From Streptomyces chattanoogensis (GTDB taxonomy: Bacteria; Actinomycetota; Actinomycetes; Streptomycetales; Streptomycetaceae): a stretch of DNA of 29,438 bases. A program made the translations under genes and the position numbers. Shown here in pieces: positions 8,896 to 16,892 of this stretch (positions are counted from its first letter, which is position 1; each line of letters begins with the position of its first letter). The notes beneath the pieces are model-generated. The model was not told the origin of the DNA, ran no database searches, and worked only from the letters and a program-made list of their open reading frames with translations. Location of the stretch: positions 1-29,438 of the forward strand of contig NZ_LGKG01000190.1 of NCBI RefSeq assembly GCF_001294335.1. Direction: 5' to 3'.

Positions 8896-9937
8896 ATGTC
8901 GATGCTCAAGGGCAGCAATGTTCCGGTCCCGGCCCCGGCGGTCCGGGTGGAGCTGGGCTGGCAGACGCCCCCGGGCACCCCGGACGTGGACGCCTCCGCG
9001 CTGCTGCTGGTCTCCGGACGGGTCCGCGACGACGCGGACTTCGTCTTCTACAACCAGCCCGCGCATGCCTCCGGCGCCGTACGCCACGAGGGCAAGCGGC
9101 CGGCCGGCGGTGGGATGTCCGACGTCCTGCGGGTCGACCTCGGCGCCGTCGAGGAGGCCGTCGACACACTGGTGCTGGCCGCCTCCGCGGACGGCGGCGC
9201 CTTCGGCCGGGTCCCCGGGCTGCACATCCGGGTGCTGGACGCGGCGAGCGGCGCCCAGCTCGCCCGCTTCGACAGCCAGGACGCCACGACCGAGACCGCC
9301 TTCGTGCTGGGCGAGCTCTACCGCCGCCAGGGCGCGTGGAAGTTCCGCGCGGTGGGGCAGGGTTACGACACCGGCCTCGCGGGCCTGGCCACCGACTTCG
9401 GCATCAGCGTGGACGAGGAACCGCACCCGGCCCCGGCCCCGCCGGTCAACCGGTGGCGTCAATTCCGACCTCGACCTGTGCGCCCTGTACGAACTCACCG
9501 ACGGCTCGGCCGGCGTGGTGCACCCCCTCGGCGGCAATTTCGGCGCCCTGCACGCCCCGCCCTACATCCAGCTCGACGGCGACGACCGCACCGGCGCCGT
9601 CGCGGCCGGCGAGAACCTGACCGTCAACCTCGACCACCAGGACCGCATCAAGCGCATCCTGATCTTCGTCACCGTCTACGCCGGCGCCCGCAGCTTCGAG
9701 GGCCTGCACGCCACCGTCACCCTCCAGCCGCAGCACGGCGCCCCCGTCGACTTCACGCTCGACGAATGCCGGGTGCCCTCCACCGTCTGCGCGCTGGCCC
9801 TGATCACCCACACCGGCAGCGAGCTCGTCGTCCAGCGCGAGGCCCGCTACCTCGTCCCGGCCCCCGGCGTCAGCCCGCAGCGCACCGTCGACCAGGCCTA
9901 CGGGTGGGGCCTGGACTGGTCCCCGGCCAGGAAGTGA
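8896..9937 (+). pseudogene. TerD-family tellurium/stress protein, linker lost and frame changed
   Basis: Two TerD domains are expected in this Streptomyces family. Frame 1 from ATG 8896 (GGAAGG about 8 nt upstream) encodes the first: [47 protein letters not shown] and FGISVDEEP. Near 9450 it runs into non-TerD sequence, staying open until 10050. The other plus frame resumes at [16 protein letters not shown] and continues through [10 protein letters not shown] and [11 protein letters not shown] to [13 protein letters not shown], stopping at 9937. The usual linker and the first strand of domain two are absent. As read, no normal second domain is made. TerD proteins bind calcium and act in tellurite and envelope stress responses. 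Confidence 0.8.
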
Positions 9938-9949
9938 CCCGGGAGCGGC

Positions 9950-11098
9950 TCACGGAGCCCCGTAAGTCCGCCCCTTCCAGGCCGCCCCGCGCCCCCGGTA
10001 GTGCTGCACCGCCGAGTCCACCGTCATCAGGAGGTAGAGCAGCGCGGTGAAGGGCAGCAGCGGCGCGGTCCACGGCGGCCGGCGGTAGTAGCGCAGCATC
10101 GGCAGATACGTCCCGCACATCAGCGCCCAGGCCGCCCCGCCCAGCCCCGCGGCCACCGGATCGCCACCGGCCAGGCCGGCCGCCAGCACCACCGGCGGCG
10201 CGAGATACACCAGCGCCAGACCCATGACCGTGCCCAGCAGAAGCGGCGGCCGGTGCCGCAGCTGCGCATACGCGCTGCGCGAGACCATCCGCCACAGCTC
10301 CGCCGCCCGGGGATACGGCCGCACGCTGTCCACCCGGTCCGCCAGCCCCAGCCAGACCCGGCCGCCGCCGCGCTTCACCGCCCGCGCCAGCGCCACATCG
10401 TCGATCACCGCAGACCGGATCGCCTCCGGGACGCCCGCCCGCTCCGCGGCCCCGGCCCGCAGCAGCACACACCCGCCGGCCGCCGCAGCGGTCCGCGCCC
10501 TGGGCCGGTTGACCCATCGGAACGGATAAAGCTGCCCGAAGAAGTACACGAAGGCCGGGACGATCAGCCGCTCCCAGAACGTCGCCACCCGCAGCCGCGC
10601 CATCTGCGACACCAGGTCCAGGTCCGCCGAACGGGCCGCCGCCACCAACTCCCGCAGACTCTCCGGCGCATGCGCGATATCCGCATCGGTGAGGAGGAAG
10701 TACTCCGGGCCGACGCGCTCCCGCGCCAGCGCCATACCGTGCCGTACGGCCCAGAGCTTGCCCGTCCAGCCCGCCTCGGGCTCACCGGGCACGGACACGG
10801 TCAGCGGCAGCCCGCCCCGCCCGGCGGCCAGTTCCCGGGCCAGCGCCCCGGTGCCGTCCGTACTGCCGTCGTCGACCAGAAACACCTCGGCGCGCCCCGG
10901 GTACTTCTGCGCGAGCAGCGACGGCAGGCTCTCCGGCAGCACCGCGGCCTCGTCCCGCGCCGGGACCACCACCGCCACCGACGGCCAGCGTTCCGGATCC
11001 CGCCGCTCCGGCAGCCGGACGTCCGTCCGCCAGAAGAAGCCCTGCCCCAGCACCAGCCAGACCCAGGCCAGCAGCGACCCGGCGCCGATCCACTCCAT
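9950..11098 (-). CDS. hpnB: HpnB-like family 2 glycosyltransferase
   Basis: About 382 aa. An N-terminal membrane helix is followed by a GT-A domain: [38 protein letters not shown], and the acceptor-side signature [11 protein letters not shown] with [11 protein letters not shown]. Two or three C-terminal membrane helices follow. These features match the hopene-associated glycosyltransferase HpnB, thought to modify hopanoid lipids at the membrane. The rest of the hopanoid cluster is not in the window, so the symbol rests on sequence features only. ATG 11098 (MEWIGAG) was chosen; GGGAG lies rather close to it, and an in-frame GTG at 11128 is possible. The 3' end lies 12 nt from the end of the TerD reading frame. 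Confidence 0.85.
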   Translation of the reverse strand: MEWIGAGSLLAWVWLVLGQGFFWRTDVRLPERRDPERWPSVAVVVPARDEAAVLPESLPSLLAQKYPGRAEVFLVDDGSTDGTGALARELAAGRGGLPLTVSVPGEPEAGWTGKLWAVRHGMALARERVGPEYFLLTDADIAHAPESLRELVAAARSADLDLVSQMARLRVATFWERLIVPAFVYFFGQLYPFRWVNRPRARTAAAAGGCVLLRAGAAERAGVPEAIRSAVIDDVALARAVKRGGGRVWLGLADRVDSVRPYPRAAELWRMVSRSAYAQLRHRPPLLLGTVMGLALVYLAPPVVLAAGLAGGDPVAAGLGGAAWALMCGTYLPMLRYYRRPPWTAPLLPFTALLYLLMTVDSAVQHYRGRGAAWKGRTYGAP

Positions 11099-11217
11099 CG
11101 CTCCCACGGCCGCAGTCTGCCGCACCACCGAGCCGCCCGGCCGGACCCCGCGCGGCCCGGCCGCCCGCGTGGCCCGTATCTCGCGGGCCGGTATGACAAG
11201 TCGGGCACCCGGCCCGG

Positions 11218-11223
11218 TAAAGT
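11218..11223 (+). promoter_or_regulatory. -10 box for leaderless racemase gene
   Basis: TAAAGT ends 6 nt before the GTG at 11230. A TGACAA element at 11194-11199, 18 nt upstream, can serve as the -35. Its complement TTGTCA could also serve divergent transcription of the glycosyltransferase gene, though the fit there is weaker. Confidence 0.5.
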
Positions 11224-11229
11224 GTCCGG

Positions 11230-12033
11230 GTGAAGATCGCGCTCATGGACTCCGGTAACGGGCTGCTCCCCACGGCCGCCGCCGTGCGCCGACTGCGGCC
11301 GGACGCAGACCTCGTCCTCTCCTCGGACCCCGACGGCCTGCCCTGGGGCCCGCGCACCCCCGACGACGTCACCGCGCATGCGCTCGAGGTCGCCCGCGCA
11401 GCCGCCGCGCACGCCCCGGACGCCCTGATCGTCGCCTGCAACACGGCATCGGTGCACGCCCTCCCGGCCCTCCGCGCCGAGCTCGAACCCGCCGTCCCGG
11501 TCATCGGCACCGTCCCGGCCGTCAAGCCCGCCGCGGCCGGCGGCGGCCCGGTCGCCATCTGGGCCACCCCCGCCACCACCGGCAGCCCCTACCAGCGCGA
11601 CCTCATCGAACGCTTCGCCCAGGGCGTGGCCGTCACCGGAGTGCCCTGCCCCGGCCTGGCCGACGCCGTCCAGGAGGCGGACGACGCCGCGATCGACGCC
11701 GCGATCGAGGCCGCCGCGCGCCTGACCCCCCGCGACATCCGCGCGGTCGTCCTGGGCTGCACCCACTACGAGCTGGTCGCCGAACGCATCTGCGCCGCCC
11801 TCCAGCAGCCCGGTGCCCCCGCCCTCGCCCTGTACGGCTCCGCCGAGGCCGTCGCCGCCCAGGCGCTGCGCCGCATCGGCGCCGAACCCGCGCCCGCGGC
11901 CGCCCCGACCGGCGGCCTCCGGGTGATCCTCAGCGGCCGCCCCGGCCCGCTCCCGGCCGCGGCCCTCGCGTACGCGGAGGGCCGGCTGCTCGCCGAGAGC
12001 GCCGACGGAGCCGCGATGGCCGCGCGCCGCTGA
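11230..12033 (+). CDS. Asp/Glu racemase family protein (MurI-like)
   Basis: 267 aa. The two catalytic cysteines expected of cofactor-independent amino acid racemases are present: C70 in ACNTAS and C177 in GCTHYEL. The N-terminus KIALMDSGNGLLP corresponds to the DSGxGGL motif of glutamate racemase, with the second glycine changed. The family interconverts L- and D-glutamate or aspartate, supplying D-Glu for peptidoglycan. The altered glycine loop and an unusual alanine-rich C-terminus suggest a paralogue rather than the housekeeping MurI. GTG 11230 was chosen because it retains the first beta strand; there is no ribosome site, in keeping with a leaderless message. Confidence 0.85.
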   Translation: MKIALMDSGNGLLPTAAAVRRLRPDADLVLSSDPDGLPWGPRTPDDVTAHALEVARAAAAHAPDALIVACNTASVHALPALRAELEPAVPVIGTVPAVKPAAAGGGPVAIWATPATTGSPYQRDLIERFAQGVAVTGVPCPGLADAVQEADDAAIDAAIEAAARLTPRDIRAVVLGCTHYELVAERICAALQQPGAPALALYGSAEAVAAQALRRIGAEPAPAAAPTGGLRVILSGRPGPLPAAALAYAEGRLLAESADGAAMAARR

Positions 12034-12114
12034 CGTCGGCCATGACGTCGGCCGCCCCGCAGTCCCGGGGAGGACCGGCGCGTCCGGCGCCCTGCCGCAG
12101 TGTGCAAAGGCGCG

Positions 12115-12120
12115 TACGCT
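12115..12120 (+). promoter_or_regulatory. -10 box for leaderless membrane protein gene
   Basis: TACGCT ends 7 nt before ATG 12128, and there is no purine-rich ribosome site between them. The -35 region is not recognisable. Confidence 0.42.
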
Positions 12121-12127
12121 GCGTCCC

Positions 12128-12745
12128 ATGAGGGACCACCCCCACGAGGGGGCAGCAGCCCCCGGCAACGACGCCGCGAGCGACGGCGCCGACAGCGGCG
12201 CCCGCCCCCCGAGCGGTGCCCATGCGGAAATCCCCGAGGTCTGGCAGGGCAGCGCCACCAACCGCGTCCAGTGGCTCCTGGCAGCCGTGGGCGCCGGCTG
12301 TCTGGCCCTGGGCATCGAGCTGGCCGTCGAGAGCTCCTGGGACTCGGGCCTGGCGCCCCTGGTGATGTCGGTGGTCGGCTGTGTCGCGGCCGGCCTGCTC
12401 GTGCTGTTCGGCACGCTCGCCTTCGTCCATGTCGCGGTACGGGTCGACGCGGACTACCTGGAAGTGCGGTGCGGCCACATAGGAGTGCCGCGCCGCCGGA
12501 TCCCCCTCAGCCTGGTGGTCGGCGCCGAATTCGCGCCCCGGGTCACACCCCGCCACTGGGGCGGCTGGGGCTACCGCTGGCGCCCCGAACAGGGCACCGC
12601 CGTCGTCGTACGCCGCGGCGAGGGTCTGGTCCTACGGCTCGGCGACGGCCGCACCTTCACCGTCACCGTCGACGACGCCGAGTCCGCCGTCCGCTGCATC
12701 CGCGGCCGCCTGGGGCTGCACAACGGCACCCCGGCAGGCGCCTGA
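12128..12745 (+). CDS. two-TM membrane protein, DUF3093-like
   Basis: 205 aa. A hydrophilic, Gly/Ala/Asp-rich N-terminus (1-40) precedes two membrane helices (about 47-65 and 75-99). The cytoplasmic C-terminal domain has alternating beta strands (VDADYLEVRCG, PLSLVVGAEF, GTAVVVRRGEGLVLRLGDG) around a WGGWGYRWRP motif. The GGWGYR segment and topology resemble DUF3093 or bacterial PH-like membrane proteins, whose function is unknown. The assignment is from motif memory and moderate. It stands alone between a racemase and a Nudix gene, all on the plus strand, with its own apparent promoter. Confidence 0.78.
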   Translation: MRDHPHEGAAAPGNDAASDGADSGARPPSGAHAEIPEVWQGSATNRVQWLLAAVGAGCLALGIELAVESSWDSGLAPLVMSVVGCVAAGLLVLFGTLAFVHVAVRVDADYLEVRCGHIGVPRRRIPLSLVVGAEFAPRVTPRHWGGWGYRWRPEQGTAVVVRRGEGLVLRLGDGRTFTVTVDDAESAVRCIRGRLGLHNGTPAGA

Positions 12746-12804
12746 GCAGGCGGTTCACCCGGTTCCTGGCGCGCCCGCGCCTCCGGTGCCGCGCCCCCGT
12801 CCCG

Positions 12805-12810
12805 TAGGGT
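12805..12810 (+). promoter_or_regulatory. -10 box for leaderless Nudix gene
   Basis: TAGGGT ends 6 nt before ATG 12817. This TAGGGT-to-ATG spacing is typical of leaderless Streptomyces messages. No ribosome site is present. Confidence 0.5.
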
Positions 12811-12816
12811 CGAGAC

Positions 12817-13326
12817 ATGGCAACCCCCGACTTCATCCGCGACCTCCGCACCTCCATCGGGACCCAGCTCCTCTGGCTGCCCGGTGTCACCGCGGTCGTC
12901 TTCGACGAGGACGGCCGGGTCCTCCTGGGGAAGCGGGCGGACACCGGCCACTGGACGGTGATCGGCGGCATCCCCGAGCCCGGCGAGCAGCCGGCCGAGA
13001 CCGCGGTCCGCGAGGTCTACGAGGAGACGGCGGTACGGGTCGTCCCCGAGCGCGTCGTCCTGGTGGAGTCCGGGCCGCCGGTGCAGTACCCGAACGGTGA
13101 TGTGTGCCAGTTCATGGACGTCACGCTGCGCTGCCGCGCGATCGGCGGCGAGGCGAAGGTCAACGACGACGAGTCGCTGGAGGTGGGCTGGTTCGCCGTG
13201 GACGCCCTGCCGGCGCTCGAGGACTACGCCCTGATCCGCATCAAGCGCGCGATGGAGTCCGCGCCGACGTGGTTCCAGGGGATGGGGGAGGAGCTGCCGG
13301 TGCCGGACAGGCCCCAGGAGGCATGA
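12817..13326 (+). CDS. Nudix hydrolase
   Basis: 169 aa. The Nudix box is GIPEPGEQPAETAVREVYEE at residues 49-68, with the REVYEE metal-binding helix intact and the final glycine replaced by alanine (EETAV). The N-terminal LLWLPGVTAVVFDEDGRVLLGKR is the normal first strand. A CQFMDVTLRCRAIGGEA segment, then VGWFAVDALP, complete the fold. The family hydrolyses nucleoside diphosphates linked to another moiety; the exact substrate cannot be told from sequence. The gene is intact. Confidence 0.93.
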   Translation: MATPDFIRDLRTSIGTQLLWLPGVTAVVFDEDGRVLLGKRADTGHWTVIGGIPEPGEQPAETAVREVYEETAVRVVPERVVLVESGPPVQYPNGDVCQFMDVTLRCRAIGGEAKVNDDESLEVGWFAVDALPALEDYALIRIKRAMESAPTWFQGMGEELPVPDRPQEA

Positions 13327-13357
13327 CCGGGCTGCTCCACGCGGCCCAGGGCCTGTC

Positions 13358-13921
13358 CTAGAGCTCCTCCGTGGACGGCTCGTCCATCGGATTGCCCGGC
13401 TCGTCCGGGAGGCTCGGCAGCTGGGACTCGTCCGGGCCGCCCGGCTCATCGGGGGCGGTGTCCTGACCGGCCGGCTCCTCCGTGTGCATCTCCAGCTCGT
13501 CCTTGCTGCAGGTGCTGATCCAGGTGCCGGTCGGCCCGCTCTCGTACCGGCAGAACCAGCCGCGTACGGCCAGCGACCCCGGCCGCTCGCCCTCTTCCTG
13601 CGGCGCGCGCAGGAAGAACTCCGACATCACGTCGTGGGCCTCCTCGCAGCCCACCGTTCCCTGGGCGCCCGGGTCCGCGAACAGCGCGACGTCGCCTTCC
13701 TTGCCCAGCGCATCGGGGATCTCGCCGCAGCTCACCGGCTGCCCCGGGACGTTGGCGGTCGGGGCGGACGACGGGGGGTCGGCCTCGGGGCCCGTGCCCT
13801 CGCCGCTGCTGCCGCTCGGCGCGGCGCCGCCCGTCGGCCGCTCTTCCCTCTCGTCACCGCTCCCGCATCCCGCGGCGGCGAGGGCGAGCAGCACGGTCGG
13901 CACGGCGATGAGCCTACGCAT
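13358..13921 (-). CDS. small secreted lipoprotein
   Basis: 187 aa. Signal peptide MRRLIAVPTVLLALAAAGC with the lipid-modified cysteine predicted at C19, then a Gly/Ser/Pro-rich linker (20-60). A cysteine-containing domain follows (VSCGEIPDALGKEGD, VGCEEAHDVMSEFF, WFCRYESGPTGTWISTCSKDE), with five cysteines after the lipobox, and an acidic Pro/Glu/Asp tail. The middle segment has a secreted-domain look with a conserved EEAHDV, but the family was not recognised. ATG 13921 has GGGAG 7 nt upstream, inside the last unit of a repeat array, so translation initiation depends on that array. It is convergent with the Nudix gene, 31 nt apart. Confidence 0.85.
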   Translation of the reverse strand: MRRLIAVPTVLLALAAAGCGSGDEREERPTGGAAPSGSSGEGTGPEADPPSSAPTANVPGQPVSCGEIPDALGKEGDVALFADPGAQGTVGCEEAHDVMSEFFLRAPQEEGERPGSLAVRGWFCRYESGPTGTWISTCSKDELEMHTEEPAGQDTAPDEPGGPDESQLPSLPDEPGNPMDEPSTEEL

Positions 13922-14045
13922 GATCGGACTCCCTTGATCGGACTCCCGAGATCGGCCCTCTCTGACCGGACTTCTGCGAACCGGACTTCTCTGACCGGGC
14001 TCCGCCGGCCGGACTTCGCTGGCCGGACTGCCTGATCGTCGACTC
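13922..14045 (-). repeat. degenerate 14-bp tandem repeats in the lipoprotein leader
   Basis: About eight imperfect copies of a 14-bp unit, close to GTCCGGTCAGAGAA on the minus strand, end exactly at the lipoprotein start codon. Copies near the gene read GGGAGTCCGATCA, and the last supplies the ribosome site. Several units contain a GGAG or AGAAG core, so the leader holds multiple ribosome-site-like sequences in series. Confidence 0.75.
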
Positions 14046-14353
14046 CTGTACGGCGGCGGTGTGCAGGCGGCGACACGCCGTGTCGAATGACGCTAGGAGC
14101 CCTGCGGGGGCACGGCGATCCGGGGCGGCCGGTCGGGTGACGGGCCACCGCCCGCGCCCCGGCGCCCCGGCGGACCCGGCGTCCGCCCTCCCGACGGCAT
14201 CCCCGCGCGGCGCTCCCGCTCCGGACGCCCGGTGCAGGCCCATGACCAGGGATGACGGGACCTCACCTGTCCGGTCGGCGGCCGGGCGGGTGAATTCGTG
14301 CCCCGGGCTGTGATCCCCAGGGGCCGGGCACCCTTAACACACCGACGGCATCT
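14046..14353. other. gene-free spacer with a 15-bp palindrome
   Basis: No gene is supported. A perfect palindrome with a single central base, CGACACG-C-CGTGTCG, is at 14071-14085, about 150 bp upstream of the lipoprotein start and just beyond its repeat array, so it could be an operator. A weaker dyad with GTGCCC and GGGCAC arms lies at 14298-14331, near the start of the plus-strand gene. Confidence 0.5.
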
Positions 14354-15778
14354 GTGAACCTCCTCGCCGCCAACGGCCCCGTCCGGAAAATGACCAGAAC
14401 AGGCAGCATGACCTCCTCCTCAACCCCCTCGGCCCCTCTTCCCGCGCAGCTGTGTGCGGATCTCCCCGACCCGGCGGCGCTCGGCCTGGTCGCCTCGGGA
14501 AACGACGGCTGCGCCCTGGTGGCCAGCGCCTTCACCGGGCGGCGGCTCGCCGCCATCCCGGCGTCCGTGCCCGCCGACGTCCACCGGGCCGTGGGGCGGG
14601 CGCGCGAGGCCCAACAGCCGTGGCACACCGTCCCGTTGTCGAGGAGGATCGGGGTGTTCCGGGAGCTGCGGGCCCGGTTCCGGGAGGAGCGGGCCCTGCT
14701 GTACCCCGCCCTGGTGCACGGCTGCGGCCTCGGCCCCATGGACACCCTCACGGAGCTCCACGCCGCCGACCGCTACTTCCCGGCCTGCGAAGCCGCCGCC
14801 CGCGCGCACCTCCGCCGGTACCGGCTGCCCCGGCCCCATCTGAGCGGCCGCATCGGCGCACGCTTCTCCCCGGGGCACGCCGTCGTGACGTCCTGCACGG
14901 ACGACGCCCGGCCCCTGATGTCCCTCCTGGAGGGGGCCCTGCCCGCCCTGCTGTGCGGCAGTGCGGTCATCACCCGGCTGAGCGCCCGTACGGCGGTGGC
15001 TGCGCTGCGGATGGCGCAGCACGCCCGTGCCGCCGGACTCCCGGACGGTCTCTGGCAGTTCGTGCTGCCGCAGAGCCGGAGCGCCACGTGGGTCCTGCAC
15101 GCCCTGCTCGCCGAGCACACCGATGCGCGCGCCCCGCAGTGCTGCCCGGCCACGCCCCGTCCGGAGGACGAGACCCTGGCGCGTCCGGGCCTGCTGGTCG
15201 TACGGCACGACGCCTCCGTCCCGGCGGCGGTCCGCGCGGCCGTACCCTCCTGCTTCGGACGGGCGGGCCGGCCCTGTGCGGCCACCTCGCTCATCGCCGT
15301 GCACCAGACCACCTGGTCGCCCTTCGAGCGCGCCTTCACCCGGGCCGCACTCCACTTCGCCGCCCATCCGGCCAGCCGCACCGCCCTCCCCGTCGTGAAC
15401 GCGGAGCGCGGCGCCGCCTGGGCGCAGGCCGCCCGCGCCGCCGGGGCCCGTCCGCTGCTCGGCCACCCGCAGCGGTTCGCACCCCGGCCGGACGCGCTCT
15501 GGCACCCCATGGTCCTGACCGCGTCCCGGTGGGACGGTGCGCCCGTCCCCGCGGTACCGCGTGCCCCGCTGGCGCTGCTGGTCCGCTATACGGCCTGGTC
15601 CGAGGTCCTGGACCTGGCCCGGCACGCCAACCGCCACCTGGGGTTGTTCACCCGTACCCGCTTCTCCCAGCTCCGGCCGCAGTTCGCCGGGCTGCCCGCC
15701 GAGCACCTCACCCTCAACGCCGCACCCCGCTCGGGGCTGCCGCCCCGGCAGGCAGTGCAGGCCCTGCAGCCCGGGTGA
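14354..15778 (+). CDS. degenerate aldehyde-dehydrogenase-superfamily protein
   Basis: Up to 474 aa. The layout follows the ALDH superfamily: an AAxxAQxxW-like stretch (HRAVGRAREAQQPWHTVPLSRR), a helix with GLGPMDTLTELHAADRYF, a cofactor-domain segment (CGSAVITRLSARTAVAALRMAQHARAAGLPDG, cut here for length in meaning only), and a catalytic-cysteine-like RAGRPCAATS at C308. A later LARHANRHLGLFTR matches the GLS/T region. However, the ELGGK general-base glutamate and the EEPFGP motif are not recognisable. It may be catalytically weak or repurposed. GTG 14354, ATG 14390 and ATG 14408 are all possible starts; none has a strong ribosome site. It precedes uppP by 154 bp on the same strand. Confidence 0.72.
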   Translation: MNLLAANGPVRKMTRTGSMTSSSTPSAPLPAQLCADLPDPAALGLVASGNDGCALVASAFTGRRLAAIPASVPADVHRAVGRAREAQQPWHTVPLSRRIGVFRELRARFREERALLYPALVHGCGLGPMDTLTELHAADRYFPACEAAARAHLRRYRLPRPHLSGRIGARFSPGHAVVTSCTDDARPLMSLLEGALPALLCGSAVITRLSARTAVAALRMAQHARAAGLPDGLWQFVLPQSRSATWVLHALLAEHTDARAPQCCPATPRPEDETLARPGLLVVRHDASVPAAVRAAVPSCFGRAGRPCAATSLIAVHQTTWSPFERAFTRAALHFAAHPASRTALPVVNAERGAAWAQAARAAGARPLLGHPQRFAPRPDALWHPMVLTASRWDGAPVPAVPRAPLALLVRYTAWSEVLDLARHANRHLGLFTRTRFSQLRPQFAGLPAEHLTLNAAPRSGLPPRQAVQALQPG

Positions 15779-15824
15779 GCGCCTGGGATCCGTCCGGGGC
15801 GCGGGCCGGAGGTCCCGTGGGTTC

Positions 15825-15842
15825 GTCTACAGTGTTGTAGAC
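15825..15842 (+). promoter_or_regulatory. perfect 18-bp dyad operator upstream of uppP
   Basis: GTCTACAGTGTTGTAGAC has 7-bp perfect arms around GTGT and lies 90 bp upstream of the uppP start. It may overlap a promoter: TTGTAG (15835-15840) and TAGCAT (15856-15861) are 15 nt apart. TACA/TGTA half-sites recall BlaI/CopY-family operators, but the spacer is longer than in the classical sites; the binder is unknown. Confidence 0.6.
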
Positions 15843-15932
15843 CTTCGCCGCCCGGTAGCATCGCCGCACGTATCATCGGCCCGCCCGGCGTGCCCGCCGA
15901 AGCCGCCCCCGACCTCCCCAGAAGTGGACTCC

Positions 15933-16766
15933 ATGAGCGCGATCAATATCGGCCAGGCCATCGTCCTCGGTGCCGTCGAGGGGGTGACGGAATTCCTCCC
16001 CGTCTCCTCCACCGGCCATCTCAAGATCACCGAGGGCCTGATGGGGATCCCCGTGGACGACAAGTCCGTCGTGGGCTTCTCGGCCGTCATCCAGGTCGGC
16101 GCGATCGCCGCGGCGCTGGTCTACTTCGGCAAGGACATCGTGCGCATCGTGGGCGCGTGGTTCCGGGGTCTGCGCAACCGCGAGGAGCGCTACCACCACG
16201 ACTACAAGTTCGCCTGGTGGGTCATCTACGCCACCATCCCGATCGTCGTCGTGGGTCTGGCCGCCAAGCCCCTGATCGAGGGGCCGCTCGCCTCACTCTG
16301 GGTGGTGGCCGGATCGCTGATCATCGGCAGTGGCGTGATGTGGGCGGCGGACCAGATGGGGCGCCACAAGCGCGGTGAGGACGACACCTCCCTCAAGGAC
16401 GCCATGTGGGTCGGCTGCTCCCAGATCCTCGCCCTGCTCTTCCCCGGCTTCTCCCGCTCCGGTGCGACCATGTCCACCGCCCTCATCCTCGACCTGGAGC
16501 GGGTCGCGGCCACCCGCCTGTCCTTCTTCCTCGGCATCCCCGCCCTCACGGGAGCGGGCATCTACGAGCTGAAGGACGCCGTCGGCTCGGGCGCCGCCAT
16601 CGCCCCGCTGGCCGTCGGCACGGTCGTCTCCTTCGGCGTCGCCTACGCCTCGATCGCCTGGCTGCTGAAGTTCGTGGCCAAGCACTCCTTCAACTCCTTC
16701 GTCATCTACCGGATCATCATCGGCGTGTTCCTGTTCGGGCTGCTGAGCATGGGTGTGGTGGGCTGA
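15933..16766 (+). CDS. uppP: undecaprenyl-diphosphatase
   Basis: 277 aa, normal length for UppP/BacA. Both signature motifs are intact: EGVTEFLPVSSTGHL (about 15-29) and PGFSRSGATMS (about 170-180), which form the active site in the membrane. Seven or eight hydrophobic helices are visible. The enzyme removes a phosphate from undecaprenyl pyrophosphate, recycling the lipid carrier of cell-wall synthesis, and gives bacitracin tolerance when abundant. ATG 15933 has GAAGTGG upstream; an in-frame GTG at 15924 is possible. Expression is likely controlled through the dyad at 15825-15842, and transcription ends at the long hairpin just downstream. Confidence 0.96.
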   Translation: MSAINIGQAIVLGAVEGVTEFLPVSSTGHLKITEGLMGIPVDDKSVVGFSAVIQVGAIAAALVYFGKDIVRIVGAWFRGLRNREERYHHDYKFAWWVIYATIPIVVVGLAAKPLIEGPLASLWVVAGSLIIGSGVMWAADQMGRHKRGEDDTSLKDAMWVGCSQILALLFPGFSRSGATMSTALILDLERVAATRLSFFLGIPALTGAGIYELKDAVGSGAAIAPLAVGTVVSFGVAYASIAWLLKFVAKHSFNSFVIYRIIIGVFLFGLLSMGVVG

Positions 16767-16789
16767 CGCCCCTGCCGTCCCAGGGGCTG

Positions 16790-16855
16790 CCGTGTACAGC
16801 CGAAGGGCCGCCGCCGTCTCGGCCGGGACGGCGGCGGCCCTTCGGCTGTACACGG
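16790..16855. terminator. bidirectional terminator with a perfect 29-bp stem
   Basis: The arms at 16790-16818 and 16827-16855 are exact reverse complements over 29 bp, around an 8-nt loop. The hairpin sits between the convergent uppP (ends 16766) and add (ends 16893) genes and can act in both directions. No U tract follows, as is common in Streptomyces terminators. Confidence 0.9.
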
Positions 16856-16892
16856 CCGAGCAGCGGCGGCCATCGGGAGCCGTCCGCCGCTG

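Noticed and set aside
10001..11233. 410-codon plus-strand frame opposite the glycosyltransferase
   Set aside because: Arg/Pro/His-rich antisense shadow of a gene with intact GT motifs.
12032..12053. Direct repeat TGACGTCGGCC, two copies after the racemase gene
   Set aside because: Short and adjacent to the stop codon; no dyad, spacing or context to suggest function.
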